From CAXXOK01 sp963675655 (lineage in GTDB: Bacteria; Bacillota; Clostridia; Christensenellales; Aristaeellaceae), in assembly GCA_963675655.1 (NCBI GenBank), contig OY776489.1, forward strand, positions 2,480,001 through 2,544,000: a stretch of 64,000 bases of DNA. Reading direction: 5' to 3'. The notes beneath the pieces are model-generated. The model was not told where the DNA came from and did no database searches. It saw only the letters and a program-made list of their open reading frames with translations. Each line of letters begins with the position of its first letter. Positions within the stretch are counted from its first letter, which is position 1. Position numbers and translations under genes: made by a program. Shown in pieces: positions 25,878 through 35,060 of this stretch.

Positions 25878-26759
25878 ATGCGTGAAAAGAGTTTTCTAAA
25901 GCGGAGCGGGTATTTTTTGGCGTTCAACGGGCCAACGCTCTTTGCTTTTATCTGTGTTATGATTTTACCGTTCTTATACGGTTTGTACCTTACGTTTACG
26001 GATTGGAATGCTATTTCGGATACATATAGTTTCGTAGGATTTCAAAACTATGTGACGGTATTTCACGACAAGGAGTTTTTAAGGCAGTTTCTGGTTACGT
26101 TTAAATATGTGATTATCTCGGCGCTGCTGTGTAATGTGCTTGCGTTTACGCTTGCGTATTTCCTTACCAGCGGCATGCGTATGCAGAATTTTCTGCGGGG
26201 TGGATTTTTCATTCCCAATTTGATTGGCGGTATTATTCTGGGCTATATCTGGAAGTTCATTTTTGCCAATGTGCTTACCCAGGTTGGCAAAACGCTTGAT
26301 ATTACCTGGTTAAAAACGTCGTTCTTAACCAACCCGGATCGTGCGGTATGGGCGCTGATCATTGTTACCGTATGGCAATATGCCGGTTATCTGATGATGA
26401 TTTATATTGCTGGTTTTGTTGGGATTCCCAAAGATGTACAGGAAGCTGCGGATATTGATGGCGCACACGGGTTGCGAAAGCTTTGGCGGGTAACTATTCC
26501 GATGATGATTCCATCGTTCAATATCTGTATGTTTATTACACTGTCCCGAGGGTTTATGGCGTACGATTTGAACTTATCTCTAACCAACGGCGGGCCGTAT
26601 GGCTCCACAAGGCTGGCCGCCATGCACGTTTACCAAAAAGCGTTCCAGTCCAAGCAATACGGCGTTGGACAGGCAGAGGCCATTATACTGTTTATCGTTG
26701 TTGCCATTCTATCCGTAACGCAAGTGCTCCTGAATAAAAAGCGGGAGGTAGAGGTATGA
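25878..26759 (+). CDS. Sugar ABC transporter permease (MalF/UgpA type)
   Basis: A 293-residue permease with six predicted helices, beginning KSFLKRSGYFLAFNGPTLFAFICVMILPFLYGLYLTFTDW, a typical CUT1 first helix. The EAA loop is DVQEAADIDGAHGLRKLWR then VTIPMMIP. GGGGGG before the ATG at 25878 marks the start; earlier in-frame codons fall within the intercistronic hairpin. Its stop overlaps the next permease start by four bases (ATGA), indicating coupled translation. Confidence 0.92.
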   Translation: MREKSFLKRSGYFLAFNGPTLFAFICVMILPFLYGLYLTFTDWNAISDTYSFVGFQNYVTVFHDKEFLRQFLVTFKYVIISALLCNVLAFTLAYFLTSGMRMQNFLRGGFFIPNLIGGIILGYIWKFIFANVLTQVGKTLDITWLKTSFLTNPDRAVWALIIVTVWQYAGYLMMIYIAGFVGIPKDVQEAADIDGAHGLRKLWRVTIPMMIPSFNICMFITLSRGFMAYDLNLSLTNGGPYGSTRLAAMHVYQKAFQSKQYGVGQAEAIILFIVVAILSVTQVLLNKKREVEV

Positions 26760-27583
26760 CGGGTAAACTGCATAAGCGGTATATCCCGCGGACAGTTTTT
26801 ATCTTCGCGTTGTTAATTCTGTTTCTGGTGCCGTTTTATCTAGTGCTGAACAACTCCTTCCGTACGACGGAACTGTTTGTAAACTCTCCTTTCCAGTTTA
26901 CAGACAGTCTTGATCCTAAAAACTATGTAGACGCATATCAAAAAATGAATTTCCTCAGCGCCTTTCTCAACTCGCTGCTGATTACGGTGGTTGGCGTATC
27001 GGTAATTATGCTTACGGCGTCTATGTCGGCGCACTACATGGTTCGCAACCCGGGTAAACTGAGCAATACAATATTCGGGATTATGGTTGCTTCGATGATC
27101 GTACCTTTTCAAGCGGTCATGATTCCTCTGGCTAAAATCTACGGCTCGCTAAACATGTACAACAATACATGGACGCTGGTGTTTTTCTACCTTGGCTTTG
27201 GGCAGGCCTTTGCAGCGTTTATCTTCCATGGTTTTATTAAGGGGATTCCGCTGGAATTGGAAGAAGCCGCGCTGATTGACGGATGTGGAAAGCTGAAAAA
27301 CTATTTCCGCATTGTGTTGCCTAATTTGAAACCGGTTATGGCAACAGTACTGATTCTAGATGTATTATGGATATGGAACGATTACCTGTTACCCAGCATG
27401 GTGCTGCTTTCGCCAAGCCTTCGGACGTTGCCGCTGTCTACATACGGTTTTTTCACCACTTACAGCGTAGACTATGCACCACTAATGGCGGGCTTGGTAT
27501 TAACCATTGTTCCGGTGATCATTCTCTATCTGCTATGCCAGAAACAAATTATCGAAGGCGTTGTGCAGGGAGCGATTAAGTAA
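26756..27583 (+). CDS. Carbohydrate ABC transporter permease (MalG type)
   Basis: Partner permease, 275 residues, with six predicted helices, the EAA loop ELEEAALIDGCGKLKNYFR then IVLPNLKP, and the C-terminal QKQIIEGVVQGAIK typical of MalG proteins. It overlaps the upstream permease by four bases. As with the other sugar importers here, no dedicated ATPase gene is present. The operon continues to the SGNH hydrolase 49 bases downstream. Confidence 0.93.
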   Translation: MTGKLHKRYIPRTVFIFALLILFLVPFYLVLNNSFRTTELFVNSPFQFTDSLDPKNYVDAYQKMNFLSAFLNSLLITVVGVSVIMLTASMSAHYMVRNPGKLSNTIFGIMVASMIVPFQAVMIPLAKIYGSLNMYNNTWTLVFFYLGFGQAFAAFIFHGFIKGIPLELEEAALIDGCGKLKNYFRIVLPNLKPVMATVLILDVLWIWNDYLLPSMVLLSPSLRTLPLSTYGFFTTYSVDYAPLMAGLVLTIVPVIILYLLCQKQIIEGVVQGAIK

Positions 27584-27632
27584 TTCCGATTCCGACTTGT
27601 TTGGGTCGGAACCGCAATAAGGAGCGATCCAT

Positions 27633-28763
27633 ATGGTATTAGAGATTACACCAACAGGGAAGGTGCCTGCATTCTTTGGCAGAACGCTTTATGATGCGCA
27701 ACAGGAAGCGATGTTTTTTAATTGGACGGGTTCCGGTTTTACGCTGCGCTTTGTTGGCGACCGCTTGCAGATGGATGCAATCGCCTATGCGGATGCTTTT
27801 CCCGGGGAAGCGGAAAATCTGCCGTGGCTTGCGGTGCTTCTTGATGGGGACGAGGAACCTTGCCGCCGGATATACCTGCGGGAAGGACGGCAGACTTGTT
27901 TATTGTTTGAAAGTGACACGCCTGAGGAACATGTGCTGAAAGTGATAAAGTGTTCGGAGAATTCCAAGGGCCGTATCGGTATTTTCAATCTATCTCTAAA
28001 TGGCGAACTGCGTTCGTATACACCGCCGCAGCGCAGCAGCCGTATAGAGTTTATCGGCGATTCCATTACCTGTGGTTTTGGTAATGATATGAGCGCCAGT
28101 GAAACGGAATTTACTAACAAGCGTGAGGACGGCTTGGCTGCCTATTCCGCTGTCGCAGCTCAATTGTTGAATGCGGAATACCAAAGCGTATGTATATCCG
28201 GTATACCACTTTGCTGGGCCTCCGACCCGGATTACCGTATAGAACTGCCAGAATTTCCGGGCTTTACACTGCCGGTACGCGCGATGGAAACATATTATGC
28301 GTACGCCGATCGGTATCATCAGGAAGCGATGGGCATAAAGGACGGTTTTGCACTCTGGGATTTTGAGCGCTTCAAACCGGATGCTATTGTGATCAATCTG
28401 GGTACAAACGATGCATTCCGTATCAGCGTCTCTGGTAATGACCCTTCTGAAGACAAGTATTTTAAAGAGCGTTATAAAGCGTTCTTACATCAGCTGCGCA
28501 AGCTTAACGGCCCCAAACCGGTGCTTGCCTGTACGCTGGGCCCGATGAATTATTTTGTTTTTAATACCATTGAAAAAGCGGTAGCAGATTATTGTGCGGA
28601 AACCGGAGATACGCGTGTGTTCTGTTTTAAATTTGGACAAATTGATCCGTGGGGTGAAGGATTGGGCGGTTTTGCACATCCCAACCGCATCACGCATAAG
28701 CGGATGGGAAAGGAACTGGCGGAAGTATTAAAACCCTGGCTCCTTGCAGTATGCAACCCGTAA
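27633..28763 (+). CDS. SGNH/GDSL carbohydrate esterase (CE2-like)
   Basis: A 376-residue intracellular esterase. An N-terminal beta-sandwich of about 130 residues precedes an SGNH hydrolase domain, the layout of family CE2 acetyl esterases. The catalytic serine is in IEFIGDSITCGFGND, the block III residues in VINLGTNDAF, and the Asp/His pair near the C-terminus in GGFAHPNRITHKRMG. No signal peptide is present, so it would act on imported, acetylated sugars. AAGGAG precedes the ATG. It shares the LacI-controlled unit with the importer. Confidence 0.88.
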   Translation: MVLEITPTGKVPAFFGRTLYDAQQEAMFFNWTGSGFTLRFVGDRLQMDAIAYADAFPGEAENLPWLAVLLDGDEEPCRRIYLREGRQTCLLFESDTPEEHVLKVIKCSENSKGRIGIFNLSLNGELRSYTPPQRSSRIEFIGDSITCGFGNDMSASETEFTNKREDGLAAYSAVAAQLLNAEYQSVCISGIPLCWASDPDYRIELPEFPGFTLPVRAMETYYAYADRYHQEAMGIKDGFALWDFERFKPDAIVINLGTNDAFRISVSGNDPSEDKYFKERYKAFLHQLRKLNGPKPVLACTLGPMNYFVFNTIEKAVADYCAETGDTRVFCFKFGQIDPWGEGLGGFAHPNRITHKRMGKELAEVLKPWLLAVCNP

Positions 28764-28795
28764 CGCCGGTATGTTTGCAGGCTTAAACACTAGTG

Positions 28796-28814
28796 CAACA
28801 GGAAGATCCTGTTG
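28796..28814 (+). terminator. Hairpin after SGNH esterase
   Basis: CAACAGGA (28796-28803) and TCCTGTTG (28807-28814) form a perfect short stem, but no T-run follows, so termination strength is uncertain. Confidence 0.45.
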
Positions 28815-28818
28815 TGCC

Positions 28819-28848
28819 TTGACGGCTGCATATGTGTTTTTGTATACT
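28819..28848 (+). promoter_or_regulatory. Candidate promoter of kinase-phosphorylase pair
   Basis: TTGACG (28819) and TATACT (28843) are 18 bases apart, about 100 bases before the P-loop kinase start. The two following genes may therefore form their own unit. Confidence 0.6.
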
Positions 28849-28947
28849 TTAACCGACAACCATTATCTTCGTGCCCGGCAAACAGGGACAACCGCATTTT
28901 AAATAAGCGGAGAAGATGCGGGCAGATACTACAGGAGGTTCACGATT

Positions 28948-29886
28948 ATGAATTCTTTACAATCGAAAAGTGCGCTCTGGTCGCCGCCGGAAGTACCGGA
29001 AAACATTCAGCATGGCGATATGCCGGGAGACAGCATCCACATAGGGGAAAACCACATACAAAAGGCCAACGTTATTTTTCCGGCATTGCTTAAGCTGCTG
29101 AATCCGGCCTATGGCAGCAATCCCCATCAGCGTGTAGTGGTTGCGGTATGCGGTGGATCCGGCGTAGGTAAATCGGAAACGGCATCATTGCTGGCGCATT
29201 ACTTCCGCAGTGTGCAAGTGGGAAGCTATACCTTGTCCGGGGATAATTACCCGCACCGAATCCCGCATTATAACGATGCTGAGCGCATGCGCATTTTCCG
29301 TAAAGCCGGTATGCGCGGATTGGTACAAAACGGGCTTTATACGAAGCTGCGTGGTGAAACTGTGTGCGCGTTGCAGCGTGAAGAGCGTGATGCGGATGTT
29401 GCGCTTGTTAGCGAACATCCATGGCTTGCTGTCTATCAGCGGGAAGGCCGCACTGCGCTTGCGGGTTATTTGGGCTCGCCGCAGGAGCAGGATTTTGACG
29501 AGCTGAACGCGATCATCTCGCAGTTTAAAAACGGCGCTGACAGCATATACCTGAAAAGAATGGGACGCGATGAAAGTGCCCTGTGGTATGAAGCTGTGGA
29601 TTTCAGCGATACGAACGTATTGCTGATTGAATGGACACATGGAAACAGCGACCATCTCCACGGGGTAGATGTTGCAGTACTGCTAAACAGCACACCCGCT
29701 GAAACACTGGCCTACCGTAAATCCCGCCACCGGGACGGTGGCACGGATAGCCCCTTTACGACGATGGTGCTGCATCTTGAGCAGCGCCAGCTGGAAATGC
29801 AGGCGGCAAAAGCAGGCATTATCGTATCCAAATCCGGTGAGCTCCTTTGTTATGAAGAGTATCGGAAACTGATGGCGGAGGCGTAG
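28948..29886 (+). CDS. P-loop kinase-like ATP-binding protein of unknown substrate
   Basis: A 312-residue soluble protein with a Walker A motif at residues 69-76 (GGSGVGKS, within VVVAVCGGSGVGKSETAS), followed by TLSGDNYPHRIPHYNDAERM and a late NVLLIEWTHGNS strand that may be the Walker B region. This resembles uridine kinase and adenylylsulfate kinase-type small-molecule kinases, but the substrate-binding parts are not those of either. Residues 1-60 are a distinctive N-terminal extension. The stop is three bases before the GH13 gene, so the pair is co-translated and the kinase probably phosphorylates a product of that enzyme; this is inference. AGGAGG precedes the ATG. Confidence 0.75.
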   Translation: MNSLQSKSALWSPPEVPENIQHGDMPGDSIHIGENHIQKANVIFPALLKLLNPAYGSNPHQRVVVAVCGGSGVGKSETASLLAHYFRSVQVGSYTLSGDNYPHRIPHYNDAERMRIFRKAGMRGLVQNGLYTKLRGETVCALQREERDADVALVSEHPWLAVYQREGRTALAGYLGSPQEQDFDELNAIISQFKNGADSIYLKRMGRDESALWYEAVDFSDTNVLLIEWTHGNSDHLHGVDVAVLLNSTPAETLAYRKSRHRDGGTDSPFTTMVLHLEQRQLEMQAAKAGIIVSKSGELLCYEEYRKLMAEA

Positions 29887-29889
29887 AAA

Positions 29890-31605
29890 ATGGAAAACAA
29901 AACGTTGCCTGTTGTTTCAGCTGGGCCGATGCTGAACGCATATCCCGACAGTATGGGCGGAACGTTAAAAGACGTCGTGCGCTTTTTGCAGTCGCCGGAT
30001 GCGCAAGGCGCTTTTTCCACGGCCTATATTTTACCCAGTTTGTTCAATACGGATTTGGACCGAGGCTTTTCGGTCATTGATTATTCGTTGAACGACTTGT
30101 ATGCAGATCGTGCCGATCTGGACGCGATTAAGGCTTTGGACGTTGGGTTAAAACTGGATTTTATTCTCAACCATGCGTCTGTGCTCTCGCCGCAGTTTCA
30201 GGACATTATACAAAAGGGTGAAGCATCGCCTTACCGTGATTTTTTTATTGACTGGAACCGTTTCTGGGAAGGTCATGGGCAAATGACGCCGCAAGGGTAT
30301 ATACAACCGGATGAAGCGGAAATAAAAGACATGTTCTTCCGTAAACCCGGCTTGCCGCTGTTGATGGTGCGTTTCCCGGATGGCCGGAGCGTGCCGTATT
30401 GGAATACGTTTTATCAGTCGGTACAGTATCCCCGTCTGGATGCACAGGATATTATGCGGATTTCCGCGCTGCAATATGCCGCGGCAGATGCCCTGGCGGA
30501 GCGCATCAATGCGGCGTTGGATGCCGGGGAAACACCACAGCAAATCGACTTTGGCCGCTTTGCGCAGGCACGCGCTGCGGTGGTTGAACAGCTGGAAAAA
30601 AGCCGCAAGTATCTGGGCCAGATGGATTTAAACATCAACTCTCCTAAAGTGTGGGAGTTTTACGAGAACACACTGGCGACGTTGGCAGGTTACGGGGCAA
30701 AAATAATCCGGCTGGATGCGTTTGCTTATGCGCCGAAAGCACCCGGTAAGCATAACTTTTTAAACGAGCCGGATACATGGGAATTGCTGGGCAAAATAAA
30801 AACCATTGCCGATCGCTACGGTTTGACACTCCTGCCGGAGATACACGCAAGCTACGTTGAGAAAACCTATGAAAAGCTTACGGAGCAGGGGTATTTATGC
30901 TACGATTTCTTCTTGCCTGGCTTGGTAATTGATGCGCTGGATCATGCAAACGGCGCTTTTCTGAAGGCTTGGGCGAAAGAACAAAAGGATAAGGGTATTC
31001 GCACTGTAAATATGCTGGGTTGTCACGATGGCATTCCACTGCTTGACTTGAAGGGCTTTTTACCGGATGCGCAAATTGAAAAGCTGATTGATTCCGTTGT
31101 GCAGCGCGGTGGCATGGTAAAGGACCTGCATGGGCAAAAGAATGTATATTATCAGGTAAACGCAACATACTTCAGTGCGCTTGGCGGGGAGGAGCGGAAG
31201 CTGCTGCTGGCACGTGCCCTGCAAATGTTTATGCCAGGCAAGCCGCAGGTATGGTACTTGGATTTGTTTGCCGGCGAAAATGATGTGGAAGCCGTAAAGC
31301 GCGCCGGAGCAGGCGGGCATAAGGAGATAAATCGTACCAATCTGACGGCGGAACAGGTGCAAAATGCGATGGAACGCAAGATTGTAAAAGATCAGCTGGC
31401 GCTTCTTCGCTTCCGAAATGATTTTCCGGCATTCGGATTTGATGCGGAGCTTACCGTTTCTAACCAAGAAACGCACAAACTGGTGTTTTGCTGGCGGCAA
31501 AACGGCTGCAGTGCGGAACTGGAAGCCAACCTGCGTACTTGCAGCTTTACAGTAACAGGGCGGGACGAAGCGAACCATTGCGTTTTTACGTTTGCGCAGA
31601 AATAA
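29890..31605 (+). CDS. GH13 subfamily 18-like glycoside phosphorylase (sucrose phosphorylase family)
   Basis: A 571-residue intracellular GH13 enzyme. The N-terminal SAGPMLNAYPDSMGGTLKDV and FILNHASVLSPQFQDII match sucrose, glucosylglycerol and glucosylglycerate phosphorylases, which split alpha-glucosides with phosphate to give glucose 1-phosphate. The nucleophile is D276 in IIRLDAFAYAP, the acid/base E317 in LLPEIHASY, and the transition-state Asp is in MLGCHDGIPLLDL. Residues about 195-245 form an extra helical segment compared with sucrose phosphorylase as I remember it. Context (LacI regulator, importer, esterase, paired kinase) supports use of an imported alpha-glucoside, but the acceptor half cannot be read from sequence. 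Confidence 0.82.
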   Translation: MENKTLPVVSAGPMLNAYPDSMGGTLKDVVRFLQSPDAQGAFSTAYILPSLFNTDLDRGFSVIDYSLNDLYADRADLDAIKALDVGLKLDFILNHASVLSPQFQDIIQKGEASPYRDFFIDWNRFWEGHGQMTPQGYIQPDEAEIKDMFFRKPGLPLLMVRFPDGRSVPYWNTFYQSVQYPRLDAQDIMRISALQYAAADALAERINAALDAGETPQQIDFGRFAQARAAVVEQLEKSRKYLGQMDLNINSPKVWEFYENTLATLAGYGAKIIRLDAFAYAPKAPGKHNFLNEPDTWELLGKIKTIADRYGLTLLPEIHASYVEKTYEKLTEQGYLCYDFFLPGLVIDALDHANGAFLKAWAKEQKDKGIRTVNMLGCHDGIPLLDLKGFLPDAQIEKLIDSVVQRGGMVKDLHGQKNVYYQVNATYFSALGGEERKLLLARALQMFMPGKPQVWYLDLFAGENDVEAVKRAGAGGHKEINRTNLTAEQVQNAMERKIVKDQLALLRFRNDFPAFGFDAELTVSNQETHKLVFCWRQNGCSAELEANLRTCSFTVTGRDEANHCVFTFAQK

Positions 31606-31647
31606 AACCAGCTACAATCACAATGACTATACCGCAGAAGTGAATGA

Positions 31648-31683
31648 GAAAACAAAAAGTGGCAAACGCCACTTTTTGTTTTC
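31648..31683. terminator. Two-way terminator between convergent units
   Basis: GAAAACAAAAAGTGGC (31648-31663) pairs perfectly with its complement at 31668-31683 over a 4-base loop; A-run and T-run flank the stem in both directions, serving the GH13 unit and the arsenic cluster. Confidence 0.88.
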
Positions 31684-31780
31684 TGTTTTTTTCTTTACTG
31701 TGATGGTCAACAAGCAATGCTGAAAGATTTGACATACGAAGCGTTGCCCATCGCAAAGTGTGTCGTTGCTATTAAAATAC

Positions 31781-33433
31781 CTATTTTTGAATCGGCTTTT
31801 CGTGCTCTGCAGCGTATTGCTTTTCGCCTCCGGAAAGGTTATATACATGCTTAAAGCCTTTTCCAAGCAGTATGTTTTGCACGGCATTGCCGGTAGTGCC
31901 TTTATTGCAATAGGTAATGGTGATCGTATCCCGGTTCATATGCGCGGCCTCGGCCCGTACCTGTGCATGCGGTAGATTGACAGCGCCGGGTACGTGGCGT
32001 TTTTCATACTGCGCAGGTACACGTGTATCCAGCAGATTGTAGGGCTCCCCGGAAGCGGCAAGCGTATCCAGCGCATCGGCGGTCATCAATTCCCGACCGC
32101 GATGGATGGCATTTTCGAGGATCATACCGGTGTACATCACGGGATCTTTTGTTGTGGAAAACGGCGGCGCATAAGCTAAATCCAAATGGAATAAATCTTC
32201 CGCTTTCGCTTGAAAAGAAAGTGCGGTAACAAACACATCGATTCTTTTATCCACGCCGGAGAAGCCGACGATTTGCGCGCCCAGCAAGCGCCCGGTTTCC
32301 CGGTCTGCGATGCCTTTGATAATCATTTCCTGACCGTGCATATACGTTGGTTTATCCGGTTTAATATTGTGGCATACAACCGGCGTGTAACCCTCGGCGC
32401 GCGCCTCACGCTCGCTTAGCCCTGTTTGCGCAACCGTCATGCCGAATATTTTAAAGATGCCGGTACCCAGTATGCCGCGAAAAGTCAGGTCGCCGCCGGT
32501 CAGGCTATCGCCCGCAATACGACCTGTTTTATTAGCGGTGGAACCCAGCGGACGATAGGTGGGCTTGCCCGTAATCAGTTGTGTTTGCTCAATGCAATCC
32601 CCGCAGGCGTAAATATCGGGGGCGTTGGTACGCATTTGCGCATCCACACGGATGGCGTTTGCCACCCCAAGCTGAAGCCCCGCAGCGGCGGCTAGTTCGG
32701 TGTTGGGTTTTACGCCGGTCGAAACGAGCACCATATCGGCACGGACTATACTTCCGTCGGCGAGGGAAACAGTATCGGATTGGATAGATTCCACAGTTAC
32801 TCCGGTTTTCACCGTAATGCTGTTTTTGACTAAGTGCGCCTGTACGTGCACTGCTATATCGGGGTCGAGCCCGGGCGTTACCTGCGGCAGTTTTTCCAGC
32901 AGGGTGACGGAGATGCCTAGCGCCTTGAGATTTTCGCAAACCTCCAACCCGATAAAGCCTGTGCCGATGATCGCAGCGCTTTGTGGTTTTTGCGTGGTAA
33001 GAAAGGTTTTCATTTGGCGCATATCATCAATATTACGCAAATGGAAAACATGGGGCTGGTCGATGCCTGTAATCGGGGGAATGGAGGCGCGTGCGCCGGT
33101 TGCCAGTACCAGCTTATCGTAAAAATCGGTTAGCACCACGCCAGTCGTTAGGTTCTTGACAGTAATGGCATGGGAATCTGGATCAATGGCAAGAACCTCG
33201 TGGCGGATATGAATATCAATATTATACTTGCTTTTAAAAAACAGTGGGTCACGCGGTGTGAGTTCGTCTGCATTTTCCACAAGACCGCCGAGGTAATAGG
33301 GCATACCGCAGCCGGAGTAGGAAATATCGCTGTCTTTTTCGTATACCACAATCTCCGCATCCTCGCGGTTGCGCCTGGCTTTAGCAGCTGCGGATGTACC
33401 TGCGGCGACAGCGCCGATGATGATGATTCGCAT
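31781..33433 (-). CDS. CoA-disulfide reductase with C-terminal rhodanese domain
   Basis: A 550-residue fusion. Residues 1-440 are a pyridine nucleotide-disulfide oxidoreductase: FAD site MRIIIIGAVAAGTSAAAKARR, the single active cysteine C42 in SYSGCGMPYY, an NAD(P)H site AAIIGTGFIGLEVCENL and the second FAD motif PDIYACGDCIE. Residues about 455-545 are a rhodanese domain with its active cysteine in TITYCNKGTTGN. This CoADR-rhodanese architecture reduces CoA disulfide, persulfide or polysulfide. It is the third gene of the arsenic unit, 71 bases after the ACR3 gene. A link to thiol homeostasis under arsenite stress is inference. Confidence 0.9.
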   Translation of the reverse strand: MRIIIIGAVAAGTSAAAKARRNREDAEIVVYEKDSDISYSGCGMPYYLGGLVENADELTPRDPLFFKSKYNIDIHIRHEVLAIDPDSHAITVKNLTTGVVLTDFYDKLVLATGARASIPPITGIDQPHVFHLRNIDDMRQMKTFLTTQKPQSAAIIGTGFIGLEVCENLKALGISVTLLEKLPQVTPGLDPDIAVHVQAHLVKNSITVKTGVTVESIQSDTVSLADGSIVRADMVLVSTGVKPNTELAAAAGLQLGVANAIRVDAQMRTNAPDIYACGDCIEQTQLITGKPTYRPLGSTANKTGRIAGDSLTGGDLTFRGILGTGIFKIFGMTVAQTGLSEREARAEGYTPVVCHNIKPDKPTYMHGQEMIIKGIADRETGRLLGAQIVGFSGVDKRIDVFVTALSFQAKAEDLFHLDLAYAPPFSTTKDPVMYTGMILENAIHRGRELMTADALDTLAASGEPYNLLDTRVPAQYEKRHVPGAVNLPHAQVRAEAAHMNRDTITITYCNKGTTGNAVQNILLGKGFKHVYNLSGGEKQYAAEHEKPIQK

Positions 33434-33504
33434 GCTTTACCCTCCGTGCTTTACGCTTTATTCTGCAATCCCAGTGAAATAGGTGTGGTGGATTTGGAGC
33501 ATAG

Positions 33505-34563
33505 TTACTGCTTTGTGCTGGCCGGGAACCAATGTGTGGTTCGGTTAGCGATGTTGACCAGCGTCAACATCACAGGCACTTCCACCAACACGCCTACGAT
33601 TGTCGCAAGCGCGACTGGGCTATCTGCCCCAAACAGGGAGATGGCAACTGCAACAGCCAGCTCAAAAAAGTTTGATGCGCCGATCATTCCGGCAGGTGCG
33701 GCAATATCGTGAGGGAGTTTTAACGCTTTACTGGTCAGGTAGGCGATAAAGAAAATTAAAAATGTTTGCAGGGTCAGCGGAACGGCAATCAGTACAATGT
33801 GCAGGGGATTTTCTAAAATTACATTCCCCTGAAAGGAAAAGATAATAACAAGGGTAAGCAGTAGCCCTGCAATGGTAACATGGTTCCATTTCGGCAGAAA
33901 AGTTTGTGTAAAATAAGCTTCTCCCTTTTTCCGAATCAAACGGGTGCGGGTAAGGATGCCGCCTGCCAGCGGAATGACCACAAACAGCACAACCGATAAA
34001 AGCAGCGTATTCCACGGTATGGTAACACCGCCAATCCCAAGGAGCAGTGCAACAATCGGCGTAAATGCGACGAGAATAATCAGGTCGTTGGTGGCTACCT
34101 GTACCACAGTATAGGCGGGGTTACCGTGCGTAAGATGGCTCCAAACAAACACCATGGCCGTGCAGGGAGCGGCACCCAGTAAAATTGCGCCTGCGAGGTA
34201 ATCCCTGGCTAAATCAGCGGGAATGAACGCGCGGAATACAACATAGAAGAAAAACCAGGCAATGGCAAACATGGTAAACGGCTTGATTAGCCAGTTGGCA
34301 ACCCAGGTAACAAACAAACCCTTCGGATTCTTGCCAACATCCCGGATGCTTTGAAAATCCACTTTAAGCATCATGGGGTAGATCATCAGCCAAATCAAAA
34401 TGGCGATGGGAATGGAAACATTTGCGTATTGGAACTGGTTTAAAAATTGCGGCACGGAAGGGACAAATTTGCCGATGAGTACACCTGCCACCATGCACAG
34501 CGCAACCCAAAGCGAAAGGTACCGTTGGAAAAACCCAATCCCCGGTTGCTTTTCTTTCTCCAT
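33505..34563 (-). CDS. acr3: ACR3-family arsenite efflux transporter
   Basis: A 352-residue membrane protein of the ACR3 family (bile/arsenite/riboflavin transporter superfamily) with about ten helices. It begins GIGFFQRYLSLWVALCMVAGVLIGKFVP and contains LLGAAPCTAMVFVWSHLTHGNPAYTVVQVATNDLI, which includes the conserved cysteine needed for arsenite export in characterised ACR3 proteins. The start at 34563 (MEKEKQPG) matches family N-termini; an in-frame ATG at 34620, seven bases from the arsR stop, is possible but lacks family similarity. Controlled by the upstream arsR. Confidence 0.92.
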   Translation of the reverse strand: MEKEKQPGIGFFQRYLSLWVALCMVAGVLIGKFVPSVPQFLNQFQYANVSIPIAILIWLMIYPMMLKVDFQSIRDVGKNPKGLFVTWVANWLIKPFTMFAIAWFFFYVVFRAFIPADLARDYLAGAILLGAAPCTAMVFVWSHLTHGNPAYTVVQVATNDLIILVAFTPIVALLLGIGGVTIPWNTLLLSVVLFVVIPLAGGILTRTRLIRKKGEAYFTQTFLPKWNHVTIAGLLLTLVIIFSFQGNVILENPLHIVLIAVPLTLQTFLIFFIAYLTSKALKLPHDIAAPAGMIGASNFFELAVAVAISLFGADSPVALATIVGVLVEVPVMLTLVNIANRTTHWFPASTKQ

Positions 34564-34626
34564 AAAGCAAACCCCATTTCCGGCTGTTTTGCAGCCTGTG
34601 ATTTGTTTGGTATACGGCATTATTGT

Positions 34627-34938
34627 TTACTGAGCACAGCCGATATCGCGCTGCTCGCTTACCACACGGGTATATTCATCCAGCAGTTTTGCAGCTTTTG
34701 TACTGCCTTGTTTGCAGATGGAATAATAGGTCCATTTGCCTTCTTTGCGGGCAGATACTACGCCGGATTCAGTGAGGATTTTCATATGGTGCGATAGCGT
34801 CGATTGACCAATGTGAAGCGCGTCCTGCAACCGGCAGGCACACTTTTCGCCTGTACATAGCAACTGTAAAACAGCAAGCCGGTTTTCATCACAAAAGGCT
34901 TTGAATACTTTTTCGTTCAGACTGTTGTTTTGTGTCAT
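34627..34938 (-). CDS. arsR: ArsR-family metalloregulatory repressor
   Basis: A 103-residue winged-helix repressor. It contains the cysteine pair C33/C35 in GEKCACRLQDAL at the start of helix alpha3, the arsenite-binding position of classical ArsR proteins, followed by the recognition helix GQSTLSHHMKILTESGVV and the wing ARKEGKWTYYSI. GAGGTG eight bases before the ATG at 34938 is the ribosome site; a GTG three codons earlier is less likely. It is first in the arsR-acr3-CoADR unit, behind a near-consensus promoter that carries an inverted repeat. Confidence 0.93.
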   Translation of the reverse strand: MTQNNSLNEKVFKAFCDENRLAVLQLLCTGEKCACRLQDALHIGQSTLSHHMKILTESGVVSARKEGKWTYYSICKQGSTKAAKLLDEYTRVVSEQRDIGCAQ

Positions 34939-34962
34939 ATGCAGCACCTCACATCTATATTC

Positions 34963-35000
34963 TTCGATATTATTATTTAAGAAACATCGAAAAATGTCAA
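34963..35000 (-). promoter_or_regulatory. ars promoter with candidate ArsR operator
   Basis: On the minus strand TTGACA (35000-34995) and AATAAT (34977-34972) are 17 bases apart. The inverted repeat TTCGAT (34963-34968) / ATCGAA (34986-34991) brackets the -10 box and is a reasonable ArsR-binding site. Confidence 0.7.
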
Positions 35001-35033
35001 TACGATATAGCGGCTTTACCTAAATTTAACATG

Positions 35034-35060
35034 GTAAAAGAGCACCGTAAATGCGGTGCC
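35034..35060 (-). terminator. Terminator after unknown membrane protein (minus strand)
   Basis: On the minus strand GCACCGCATTTACGGTGC forms a 6-base-pair stem followed by TCTTTT, about 115 bases after the stop of the gene at 35173. Confidence 0.65.

Noticed and set aside
31060..31578. 172-codon frame antisense to the GH13 gene
   Set aside because: Shadow of a conserved gene without ribosome site or domains.
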